Shown: positions 34,141 through 44,750 of the stretch, piece by piece
How the letters are laid out: each line of letters begins with the position of its first letter
How positions within the stretch are numbered: position 1 is the first letter of the stretch
Source of the DNA: Plantago major
Taxonomy: Eukaryota > Streptophyta > Magnoliopsida > Lamiales > Plantaginaceae
Length of the DNA: 64,000 bases
Direction: 5' to 3'
NCBI GenBank assembly: GCA_026545765.1
Contig: CM048844.1
Coordinates: 64,789,035-64,853,034, forward strand
The notes under the pieces: generated by a model
What the model was told of the DNA's origin: nothing
What the model saw: only the letters and a program-made list of their open reading frames with translations
Database searches by the model: none
Program-made: the position numbers and the translations under genes

Positions 34141-34377
34141 GAATCCTTAAAGGAGAAACATCATTATGGAAAGAGAGGATGACTCGACGTAGAAAAGCTT
34201 GAAATGCCTAGTAACAACAAGATGACTCACGACATGATGAGGAATTTCCTATGAGTTTTCCGAAATGGAACAGTTATCGAGAACCTTCATCATGAAGAGG
34301 TATTCAAAATGAGATCTGAAATGCAAGTTCCATATCTCTAACATCGAAAAAGTGTCGATATCCATGACATTTCCCAT

Positions 34378-36131
34378 ATGTCAGATATCTCAGATACTGA
34401 AAAAGTATCAAATCATAATCTTAGTGATTCACATTCAAATCACTTGGATATTGATCCTACTAGCACTAAACCTATGATGAGATGGATCAAAGATCATCCT
34501 GCAAAGGATGTAATTGGACCAATTAATCAAGGTGTTAGGACTAGGAGAGCAATAGCTGAAAATGCTAATTCTCTCTTTGGATGTTTCATCTCGAATATTG
34601 AACCTAAAAATATAGAAGAAGCATTAGGAGACCAAGACTGGATCTCTGCAATGCAAGAAGAGTTGGATCAATTTGAGAGAAACAAAGTCTGGAAACTAGT
34701 TCCATTTATAGAAGGAATATCTGTGATTGGAACTAAATGGGTTTTCAGAAACAAGATGAATGAATCTGGTGAAATAACCAGAAACAAAGTAAGATTGGTT
34801 GTCAAGGGATTTACCCAGACTGAAGACTTAGATTTTGACGAGTCATATGTACCAGTTGCCAGATTGGATGCAATAAGACTCTTTCTAGCCTTTGCAGCTC
34901 ATAAAGATTTCAAAGTTTATCAAATGGATGTCAAAAGTGCATTCTTAAACGGTGAACTTGCAGAAGAAGTTTATGTTGAGCAACCACCTGGCTTTGAAGT
35001 TTCCTCAGAAAGTAGAATGGTCTATAAACCATGTAAAGCTCAGATGGATCAAACAGGCTCCAAGAGCATGGTATGACACTTTGGCCAAGTACCTTCTGGA
35101 AAGTGGTTTCAAGAAAGGTGAAGTTGATAAAACTTTATTTACCTTAAATCATGACGGAAAACTACTCTTAGTTCAAGTATATGTTGATGACATCATATTT
35201 GGATCTAAGGACAAGCAACTTTGTAATGACTTTGCAAATCTCATGAAAAGCAAGTTTGAGATGAGCATGATGGGAGAAATGAATTATTTTCTAGGATTGC
35301 AAGTCAAGCAACTCAATGATGGAATATTCATTAGTCAAACAAAGTATGCAAAAGATATGCTCACAAAATTCAATCTTAAGCCTTCTGAAAAGAATGCTAA
35401 GATACCTATGAGCATTGGAACCAAAATGACCTATACTGAATCAGATAAGAGTGTTGAAGAACATAAGTATAGGAAATTGATAGGTTCACTACTTTACCTC
35501 ACTGCAAGTAGACCTGATATTCAATACGCTGTTGGAGTATGTGCTAGATTTCAGACAAATCCAATGCAAACACACTACAACATTGCTATGAAAATATTAA
35601 GGTATGTAAAGGGTACAGTAGATGTAGGATTGTGGTATCCTAAAGAAAGCGGATTGAGTTTAGCTGGGTACTCAGACGCTGATTATGCTGGATCACTGCT
35701 TGATAGGAAAAGCACCTCAGGAACTTGTCAGTTTCTGGGTACTAGACTTATCTCATGGTTTAGCAAGAAGCAAAACTCAATTGCAACTTCTACCACAGAG
35801 GCTGAATATATTGCTGCTGGTTGTTGTGCAACACAAATTCTGTGGATACAACAACAACTTAAAGACTATGGACTCGATGAGAAGAAAACTCCCATTTTAT
35901 GTGACAACACAAGTGCTATTGACATTACGTAATCCTAAATTTCATGCCAGAACAAAGCACATTGATGTTAGACATCACTTCATCAGAGACCATGTTGAAA
36001 AAGGCGATATAGAGATACTCAAGATTGGCACTGAAGACCAACTTGCAGATATCTTCACTAAGCCACTACAAGAAAGTAGATTCTTAGCCTTAAGACATAG
36101 TCTTGGACTAATGGAACTACCAATGAACTGA
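34378..36131 (+). pseudogene. Sire-C reverse transcriptase and RNase H
   Basis: Copia RT motifs in order: [89 protein letters not shown] (catalytic YVDD near 35181). RNase H follows with GYSDADYAGSLLDRKSTSGT, TTEAEYIAAGCCATQILW and QLADIFTKPLQESRF. Ends with LGLMELPMN and TGA at 36129-36131. Broken. Confidence 0.9.
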
Positions 36132-36285
36132 AAGAGTTCAGGAATCTGGAACGGGCATCCAGAGAAGAGGTATCTGGAACGGGCATCCAGAGAAGAGAAA
36201 AGAGAAATCTGGAACGGGTATCCAGAAGTCAAAAAGGCTACAAAAGCAAAAGGATAGCTTAAGATCTCTGAGACGGGAACTCAGA
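36128..36285 (+). other. Post-pol hairpin array (Sire-C)
   Basis: Four 19-nt inverted repeats with 6-bp stems and a 7-nt loop: TCTGGAACGGGCATCCAGA at 36145 and 36173, TCTGGAACGGGTATCCAGA at 36208, and TCTGAGACGGGAACTCAGA at 36267. A smaller CTGAAAGAGTTCAG overlaps the pol stop. The stem changes from GGA/TCC to GAG/CTC while the loop ACGGG(C/T/A)A stays. Sire-B and Sire-D have the same array in the same place. This is probably a structured RNA element in the pol-accessory junction; function unknown. Confidence 0.85.
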
Positions 36286-36730
36286 TATCTGAATCACTCT
36301 ATTAACGGGAAACACAAAAGAGAATAGTATAACTATCTGCAGTCAACTACTCTCTTGAAACTCGCATTATTTCTATCTTGATGAAAAACTTGGAAAAATC
36401 CTAAGTATAAGACAGATTCAGATGCAAACAGTGTTCTTGGTCATACAAAAACGTGATTCAGAAAGCTATGAGCCAAAATTCATTAAATGGGCACAATTAC
36501 ACTTGTAGATTGTGATCATTGCTGAAGAAGCAATGATGACCCTTGATGAATTTAAGCGATTGATCTGTACGGTGGAAATTAATTCACAGTAAATAGTGGA
36601 CTGTTGAAATTCAGACATGGCCCACTAAGCATTTAATGCCGAACTAGCTTTTGCTCACGCTTGCTTGCAAATCACAGATACGTACACACAAAATCAATTT
36701 GTATGTATTTGTCTGTTGAGATTCAACTGC
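36286..36730 (+). other. Noncoding junction upstream of the accessory ORF
   Basis: No ORF. It contains a near-copy pair of Sire-family motifs (GCAATGATGACCC, GGGCACAATTACACTTG) that are also found in Sire-B (46080-46140) and Sire-D (59080-59130), so the whole junction is a conserved family part. Confidence 0.7.
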
Positions 36731-36740
36731 TATATATATA
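36731..36740 (+). promoter_or_regulatory. Internal TATA element before the accessory ORF
   Basis: TATATATATA followed by GGATTTTGGC, 180 nt upstream of the accessory start ATG at 36911. The same element lies at 45892-45903 in Sire-B and 58871-58880 in Sire-D at a similar distance. A second TATATAAAGAG lies directly before the ATG. Suggests a separate promoter, but a conserved AT stretch with no promoter role is possible. Confidence 0.5.
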
Positions 36741-38448
36741 GGATTTTGGCATAGGAAATCACTTTTGCCTAATCCGAAAACTCATCTTGCACAAAAATAG
36801 CAAATCCTTCTCTTGATTCTCTGCAAATCAAGATTAAGTTTTTCTGCAAAGAATTACTGAATCAAATCTCTTTCAAACACCAATTTCAAATCCCTACACT
36901 ATATAAAGAGATGGCCCCTAAAAGTTCAACCACACTGAAATCTCAATCCTCCACCGATCATTGAAAAGCAAGCACCGAGTTGGTTATTGTGAACAACCGA
37001 TCGGGTAGGAGATTTTAATCTCGACCATTGGACTTCAAATCACGTAATGATTTGGGGTGGTGCCATGGTTGAGGAATACCACGGCTGAATAGAGAACCAA
37101 GCCAATGTAAAGCTAATTCTTGACATGCTTGAAAAGGCACAAATCAAGGGCTTTCTATCCGCTTCTAGTGGAATTTCATCACTCGATGTGTTGGAATTCT
37201 ACAACAACTCTGTGATTATTTCATGTGTTTCAAGGCACCGAAATAGTGTTCACAAAACCTCACCCAAGGAAAGGAAATCCTTCTGGACTTAACAACTTTC
37301 TGTAAGTTGTTTGAGTTTCAAAATCTTGGAAAGGATTTTGAAATAAACACCAAGGATGATGAACTCCTTGAAGGTGTTAAAGAATCAGATGATGACGTGT
37401 GATCTTGAAAAATCAGATACACCCACTGAGTTCAAGCTTGCTGACATCCGAACCAGACATCTGATGGTTCACTGGGATGTATTGGCTTGCATTCTTCACA
37501 GATGCTTTATGGTCTATAAGGAGGTGCTGACCAGATAAGCCAAGAACGATGGATTATGATGTTCTTGATGAATCAACAAGACAAAAGGCTGGAAAACCCC
37601 TTTAACTGGGGAAAGTATGCCTTCATGAAGTTTGTGAAGAAGATTCAAGGCTTCGAGCCTAAGATTGCCAAAGGACTAGCTGAGCCAAAGGCCACAGTAG
37701 GCTATGGTCTGAAGATATGCTACTTGCTGGAGAAGCTTGGCATTGAGCTCAGAGAGACGGCTGAAATAGCCAACAGTAACCTACTCTACAAATATGAGTA
37801 TACAAACTTGATGAAAAAGGTTACTGGGTCTCAGAAAGGTTCTAAGAAGCGAAAGTCTGAAAAGGTATCTGAAGAAAAGGTTACGACCAAGAAGCCCAGA
37901 ACTTCAAGAAAGAAGTCTGCTGGCAAATCAGAAGACACACCCAAAGAGGTTGTCGATTCTCAGATATCTGCAGGCATTGCCGATGAACTAATGAAGGCAG
38001 ATGAAATCATCAACGCTGCAAAAGAGTTGTCAACTACTGAACAAGTAGACTCAGCAAGAGAAAGTGCTTCCAGAAATGTTGCGACTAATGCAAAAAGCCT
38101 TACTGATGAACTCATAAATGCTGCCAAAAGTGGTGAAAAACACCAAGCCCTAACTGCAGAAACCGCAGGAGTAATGGACCAATCAGTTCCCAATGCTGAT
38201 GAGAGCTCTGACGATGAAGATGATGAACTAGTCATCTCTCAAGTCCTAGAAAGAACAAAGAGGGCTAAGGTTATCGTAAAGAATCGGTGATAAGGTATCT
38301 GAAGAAGAACCTACACCACAGGTTGCTGAACCTATAGCAAAGGTTGTTGGTGCAAACACATCATCAGGGAACGTTTCTTACGCACAACTTCAAAAAGCCC
38401 TGATGAGTGGTATTTTAGTGCTGGCAGATGCTGATGGAAATGCCACAT

Positions 38449-38733
38449 CTAAAAATCTGGAAGAACATTCTACTGACCAATCCTCTACTTCCAGACAACC
38501 ACAACAACCACAAACACAACAACCACAACAACCACAAGTGGTTGATGAAATGGTAAATGAACTCCATTTCGAATTACCAGCAATGCAGTATGAATGAACT
38601 CCATAAAAATCTGGAAGAACATTCTACTGACCAATCCTCTGCTTCCAGACAACCACAACAACCACAAACACAACAACCACAACAGCCACAAGTGGTTGAT
38701 GAAATGGTAAATGAACTCCATTTCGAATTACCA
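38449..38733 (+). repeat. 155-bp tandem duplication in the accessory ORF
   Basis: 38449-38578 and 38604-38733 are almost identical (AATCTGGAAGAACATTCTAC through TGAACTCCATTTCGAATTAC) and rich in CAACCACAA repeats encoding Gln/Pro. Sire-B has a single, different version of this Gln-rich zone. Confidence 0.9.
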
Positions 38734-38965
38734 AAGAATGCAAGATGTCAAGAAAATCAAAAAAGAGCAGGTTCCCTAACTCAATGAGAGGGATCAAATT
38801 GAGACATCTACTCAGAATGATCAACCAGGGGAGGCAACTGAGTTGCATACTCAGGAAAGGTGTGAAGTACCAGAAACTTCAAGCAAAGAAACTGCACTGG
38901 GACAAGAAGACCTAAGTATAGAAAGGTCACAAGTTCCAGAGACCAATCAGCCTGAAACTACTCAG

Positions 38966-39842
38966 GTAGCTGACCGGTTTAACTCTTATCTTGTGAAATT
39001 TTTTATGCTTATACATCTTGTTACTCATGAAATTTCTTTTTTACAGGCTGAGTTAGAAACAAAAAAACAAGAGGAAGCTGAAAAGCTTACCTCAGAAACT
39101 GAGAAGGAGGTTCCCTCAACCTCGCCTCTTAAGATATCCGAGCACATGCCATGTAATAATTGATTCCTAAGATAACACTTCTTCAGTTATAAGTTTATGT
39201 GCTTAATCATTGAAATAAATGTTTCTAACAGGCTCCAACTGAGAAAGAGGAAGATAAGCGTAAATGCGGAAGAAAACCCGTAAACCGACAAGGTTTCAAG
39301 AATGATCATTGAGCCTTCCAAAGATGAAGGTATATGAAAATCAATGATAAATATTCTTCACCTTGGGTTAACTAAAATCTTCTCTAAATTATTCAATGCT
39401 TTCTACTCACAGGCTCACTCAGAAGTAGAAGTGCAAAGGGACAGAGTTGCGACATCCCCTGCACCTATGGAAATTGATGAGGCATCAAGGCCTTCATCAC
39501 AAGAAAAGATTCCAGAGACTGCACAAGTCTCTGAGAGACACGTATCTGAGCCTCCCATGGAGGTAATTGACCTCTCAGATATCTGACTTGTCACTTATAG
39601 TTTTCTTGATAAAATTTCCTAAGTATTGTGATAATGTTAATTCTCAGGTTCAAGAAAGAAAGGTTGATGAGGACCAGACTTCCAAGTCTCCACCTCACAA
39701 CAAGTTATCTGAGACACCAATTGTCTCAGTAGAACAAGTCTCTGAGCCTGAAGTACTTACTCAGGTAACTCAGAAACTAAACTACACTTCTACTTAGATA
39801 TCTATAAAAGTTTTGAAGCTCACTCAAAACTCTTTCTTTCAG
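38966..39842 (+). other. Five intron-like segments in the accessory ORF
   Basis: GT...AG segments at 38966-39046 (81 nt), 39153-39231 (79), 39330-39412 (83), 39563-39647 (85) and 39765-39842 (78). Each has a T-rich stretch before the acceptor, and most acceptors read CAG followed by GCT(C/G)A. The blocks between are 98-150 nt. Sire-B has matching segments with the same edges (for example 27477-27556, 80 nt; 27111-27193, 83 nt), and Sire-D retains several (acceptor-side examples near 56459 and 56891). Splicing is inferred. Confidence 0.65.
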
Positions 39843-42624
39843 GCTCAAACAAGTGCCGAGCAGGCTCCCAATGTTGAGACAAGGGACCTACTTCCCTTCT
39901 TCAAAGCTCACACCCTGCCAAAGCACATTAAATGCTTCAAGAAATGGCAAAGGTTAAGGTGCTCTGATCTCTCTGAAATATTGAGAATCACAGATCAACC
40001 AAACAGACGAGCACGAGCTCTTGACTTGGAGACATACATCCATGCAATGTTCCCTACCAAATAGTACACAGTTGCGACTCTATTGCATAAGGATTTCTCC
40101 AGAGAAGTGGCGCACAGTTTGATACAAGCCTTTGAACAGGCAGATGGTCAGACAAGATTACAAATGGCATTTAAGCCAGTCCTGCCCCAAACTCTACAAT
40201 TTATACCTTCTGAACAAGAAGAGGTTAATGGGCAGAAGATCACTATTCCTGAAGTGATCAATCTTGTATCTGAAGATGATGAGGAGGAAGAGATAAACGA
40301 AAATGACTTCGATGAACCTCCCACTGACCATCACCAAAAGGATGACATGCATAAAAAGGATGATGATGATGCCCCGCACTGTGGACCGGGAGGAATTTCG
40401 CTAAGAAACGATGCCTCACCAATGAAAAGCACACCGAGAAGACTTCACAAATCTCCGTCTCCATCTCCTCAAATCTACTCATCCATCTTCTAACCAACAC
40501 CGCATTACTCTTGAACAAGTAGTTGAGCTCAAGAAACCAATTAGAAAATCTTAAACACTCAAACCAGATCTGCTCAACTCAGACAACTGTTGGAAGAAGA
40601 ACAACAGCTCCATCTTCAACTGGAAGATCAAATAGCTAAATCCAGAGACAAGCTTGATCAACTACAAGATCAATACTTACAAGAAATGATTGCTTACTCT
40701 GAGGTTAAAGAGCTACGGGATCCTGTGCATGATATCACCAAAGAACTCGTCATGAAGAAGTATAAAGTCAAGCATGATGCTAAGGTTGCATCATCTTCAA
40801 AAGAAGTACCATCCTCCTCCCGTAAAGGAAGAAACCAATCTACGAGATGGTTGCTGGACTCGATACAATCGATGAGAATGTCCAAGAGGATGAAGATCAC
40901 TGGGCTGATTACTCAGATGATGAAGAAGACAAGACTTTGGCAGAGCACCGCAATGAACATTTAGCGGTTTCTCACTTGAAAAGGAAGCTGATTGCTCCTA
41001 CAATATTCAGCAAACTGCCAAATGTCCACTCCAATGAATACATGAACAGTGCAATCTTGGCTCATCTGAACAAGGAGATGTCTTCACAGAACAAGGAAGT
41101 AATTGCCTCCGTCCCCTCTGAAATGAAAAAGTTCACTGAGCTCATCACTCAGAGAACAACTAGCATAGTCATTGCTCAGAAAGATCTGGGAATGATAAGG
41201 GACGATGATGCGTCTTTAGCTGAAAAAGCTTTCCAAGAGGCAAGTTACACTGCTGGAAAAGTAGATGCCATCCTAGGCCCATTGGCAGAGCTCACTGATA
41301 AGGACAATGGACTTATCAAGCAAAATCAGGAGCTCAAAGCCGAACTTTAGAAGTTGGTCACTGACTATAATTATTTTTAAGGGCACTTTAACTCTCTCTC
41401 AGATTCCTATATGAGACTGAGTCAGCCAACAATGACTAAGGGGGAAAGAGTGTACAAATCTGGACCTCAAAGTCAGGGGGAATGGGAAGAAGGAGAAGAA
41501 ATCTGGAGCTGGTGCGGCTCAGAAAAGAAGAAGAAACATGAAAACTTCCCAGCCACCACTCAGAATCAATGAACCCTCCTCAAGCCAAGCTTCTTTGCAA
41601 ATAATAGCTGCTTCCCAGAAACCTACTGAAGGAACTAAAATGATAACAAGGGCCATGGCACAGAAACCTCCAAGAAGTACCAAGGCTCCAAGGAGAAGAC
41701 AAGTTAAAGGGATTGATGAATCTTCTTCTGAAGAAGAAGAAGGTCAAATCAAGTCCCTGGGCAATGAAGAAGGTTGTAAAACTCACACAAGATTTAATCT
41801 TGATGATGATGAGGAAACTGATGAAGATGAAGCTCCTCTTCACAAGAAAAGGAAAATTGAAAGCCTAACTGAGCCCATAGCTGCAAAGCCCCTAGCAGCT
41901 AAAACACCCTCTGGAAATACCAAGTCTATCCAGGGTGGTTCTTCAAGCAACAACCCCAAAGAGAATTCAAGACAAAGAAGGAACATCGAGAGTCGAGCAA
42001 AGACAAAGTCAACTTCCACTCGGGCGAAGAAGCCAAATAGAGTATGTGAAGTATGACAATGATTCCTCTGTCTCTGTGCATCAATCGAAAAATGGCTATT
42101 GGATTACGGAACTTAAGCATCTATTGGTAAATTCAAGATTTCGAACCAATCCATAAACAACTTATGGCATGGAGAAAGATAAGCCAACCTTGATCAACAC
42201 CAATCACATTAAAGCACGGTTGGATTTTGAAGTTGTCAAGAGAATCAAGCCATGAGAAAGGACCTCTCGATGAATGTCCATATGGAAAGCGGATGATGTG
42301 CACAATCGAATATCACAGAGCACAAGAGCAAGACTCGCTGTAGAACCCTATGAATCGTTCTATCTAACTGAAGATCAATACAAGGGTGACATCAGATATC
42401 TGAGGATTATCTACAAATACTTCAAGCTTTCAGATATCAGAATAGAGCATGCCTGGAAGTGGAGAAAGTATCTGTGGGTCAAACATTTTGTCAAGAAAAA
42501 TCCTACCAAAACCTATAAAGAGGTCTGTGGATTTGCCAGAGACACTGAGATGCTCGTCAGAACACTTCTCTATGATTATTCTGATGACATCAAAAGGTTT
42601 GGAGATAGGAAATTTGCAGACTGA

Positions 42625-43011
42625 TCCACAGAAATACTGTTGAAGACTTGAAGAGATTGAAGACTTGAAGACTAGTTTATTAGGATGTCTACTTGGAGCT
42701 TGGTTACTCCTGTTGTCCTAATTTACTATGTAGTTTTTGTATTTTCTTGGTCGAGGCAAACTTGTTCTATGTATTGAAGTTATCTGTAATCTCTCTTTAT
42801 AACTTATCTGAAGAACTTACTCTCAGATAGTATTCTATAAAAGATAACTTGTCAGCAAAGATCACACCTTGTGATTTGGTTGATGTTTACTTTCTGCACT
42901 TAATTAAATAAATTGAAGATCTTAAGAAAAGATTAAGTGTTGGATTGTTCACTCATCCAGATTTGTAATAGGTAAGATAGTCATCGTTGACTGATCAAAA
43001 AGGGGGAAATT
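42625..43011 (+). other. Sire-C 3' noncoding region and polypurine tract
   Basis: Short TTGAAGACTTGAAGA repeats, then noncoding sequence leading to AAAAAGGGGGAAATT (42997-43011) immediately before the 3' LTR, the plus-strand primer site. Confidence 0.85.
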
Positions 43012-44745
43012 TGTTGGGAAATTTCTTGGGAAATTTCTTGGGAAATTTGTTAGGAAATTTGTTAGATATTTTGTTAGAAATATTTGTTTAGATTTTGATC
43101 AGCAACATGATGACTTATCTTAGTCTCAGAAAGGTGATTAGTACTCTTGGTTCACTTGAACATTGTAAAATAGGAAACTCACTAAGTATGATAGTCTAGC
43201 TAATCTTGTATAGGATGTTAGGTCTCAAAATGTAATTTTTATTTTATGAAGAGAAGACCAAGAAGAAGACATCCAAGCAGAACAAGCTCAACGACATTGA
43301 AGACTTGAAGAACCTGCACAAGATTACTGAAACTGTTTTTCAGATACCTTAGCCAGATATCTTGAAGACACGAATAGTTTTAAACAAACTGTGTCACAAG
43401 AGATATCTGAGAAATAAAAGGCCTATCTGAAAACAAGGAAAGTGTCCACAGATATCTATTCTCAGATACCTTGAGCATTAACCACATTTCTGAAAAAGAA
43501 ATATATATATTGCAAACAAAGTTGTTTCAATAAAAGTGGTATCTGAAGATTGAAGATAAGGACGTGCAAAGAATCAGATAAAACTAGTCTCTAATACAAA
43601 GCATAGTTCTGTTGGCACAGGACAAAAAGTATAGTACAATGCATTTAATGCAATCGAGAGATGTGCGAATAAAAGCGGCAGCGACTTCAAGAAGAAGACA
43701 AAACTCACATAAAGATTATACACGAGATATCAATAGTTTGAATTTGAGCCTAACGGATACTATTCAAACGGCACTCAAATTCATCTATAAATATCAACAC
43801 TTAGACTGCTTGAAGAGACACACCTTGAACGAAACGACACAACGCTGAACACCTTACTCTCTCAAAGCAACTTACTTATCCTCAAAGCTTTCTACTGCGA
43901 CCAAAGCTTTTGATCTTGAGTAACACTGAAGTTCTAAGTGTCCTGATCCTAAACAAGCACATCTATCTGTGAAAGAGTTGAAACGAAAGATCAAGTATCT
44001 GAGATTCATTCTCTTGAACATTTATCTAAGACTTGGGTCAGTAAAAAGAACAAGATACCATACATTGAAAAGTGTATTAAGTATACTTGATTCATAGAGC
44101 TATCTGAATAACTGAATAAGTTATTAAAGAAGCTCATCTGACAACTCAAATCAAAACCAACACCATAATCAAGTGGAGTACAGGAAGTACTTAGTTTGAA
44201 AAATCAGGGAATAACTCCAAGGTTACCGGAGTATAGGAAGTACTTGATTTGGGAAATTAAGGAATAACTCCAAGGTTATTGAGTATAGGAAGTACTTAGC
44301 TTGGGAAGCTAGGGAATAACTCAAAAAGGTTTATGAGTACAGGAAGTACTTGGCTGTGAAAGCCGGGGAACAACTCAGGGGGAACATTTGGTTGGGAACC
44401 ATTTGTTTAAAGGAATCTTAGAATAGGATTTTTGTAAGGAGAACTCAATTATCTATTCTAGTGAATTCTAGGTCTCTGGAATACCGAAGTGGATTAGTTG
44501 GAGGATTACGCCACCTCCAGATACCACTATACTTGCTGTGTTATTTACCTTTCTGTATTTACATTTCAGCAACACACACACACACACACTTTAACTGTTT
44601 CTGCACTTATCTTTATTAAGTCTTCCGTGCTCTGATTCTAAGTATCAGATATCTGAGAAATAGTTTTTATCGACAAAATTTTTAAAAGACTATTCAACCC
44701 CCCCCCCCCCTCTAGTCTTTTACTTTGCCGTTATCTGGACCAACA
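43012..44745 (+). repeat. Sire-C 3' LTR
   Basis: 1,734 bp, aligned end to end with 28475-30188. It has the same six 12-bp starting units, TATA at 43786-43794, hairpin modules at 44171-44386, and a longer C-run at about 44699-44710. A patch near 43.58-43.73 kb differs strongly from the 5' LTR. Confidence 0.95.
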
Positions 44746-44750
44746 ATACC

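Larger units (their letters stand above)
36911..42624 (+). pseudogene. Sire-C accessory ORF (intron-bearing, unknown function)
   Basis: Starts at ATG 36911 (ACTATATAAAGAG before it). The N-terminal domain includes a YNN/EFYNN-type segment and RTRHLMVHWDVLACILHRCF (near 37450-37510), reminiscent of plant-transposon-associated domains seen in other plant retroelements. Then FNWGKYAFMKFVKKIQGFEP, a Lys-rich NLS-like tract (KKPRTSRKKSAGK), acidic patches, and a zone of short exon-like blocks with five intron-like gaps (38966-39842). A coiled-coil zone and a conserved C-terminal domain (YESFYLTEDQYKGDIRYLR, WRKYLWVKHF) follow, closing at 42622-42624. No envelope hallmarks are visible. Many interruptions; a fossil. 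Confidence 0.7.
28475..44745 (+). mobile_element. Sire-C: nested Sirevirus-like Copia fossil, both LTRs present
   Basis: A 16.3-kb plus-strand element with 1.71- and 1.73-kb LTRs (TGTTGGG...CCAACA) and perfect 5-bp target duplications ATACC (28470-28474 and 44746-44750). It lies in the accessory ORF of Sire-B. Order: LTR, primer site, gag, coiled-coil spacer, protease, integrase, RT-RNase H, hairpin array, TATA, accessory ORF, polypurine tract, LTR. By eye the LTRs differ by about 1.7% outside a dissimilar patch at roughly 43.58-43.73 kb, so insertion was probably within the last 1-1.5 million years. In spite of that the interior is broken, with well over a dozen interruptions. It is not active as it stands. 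Confidence 0.95.
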
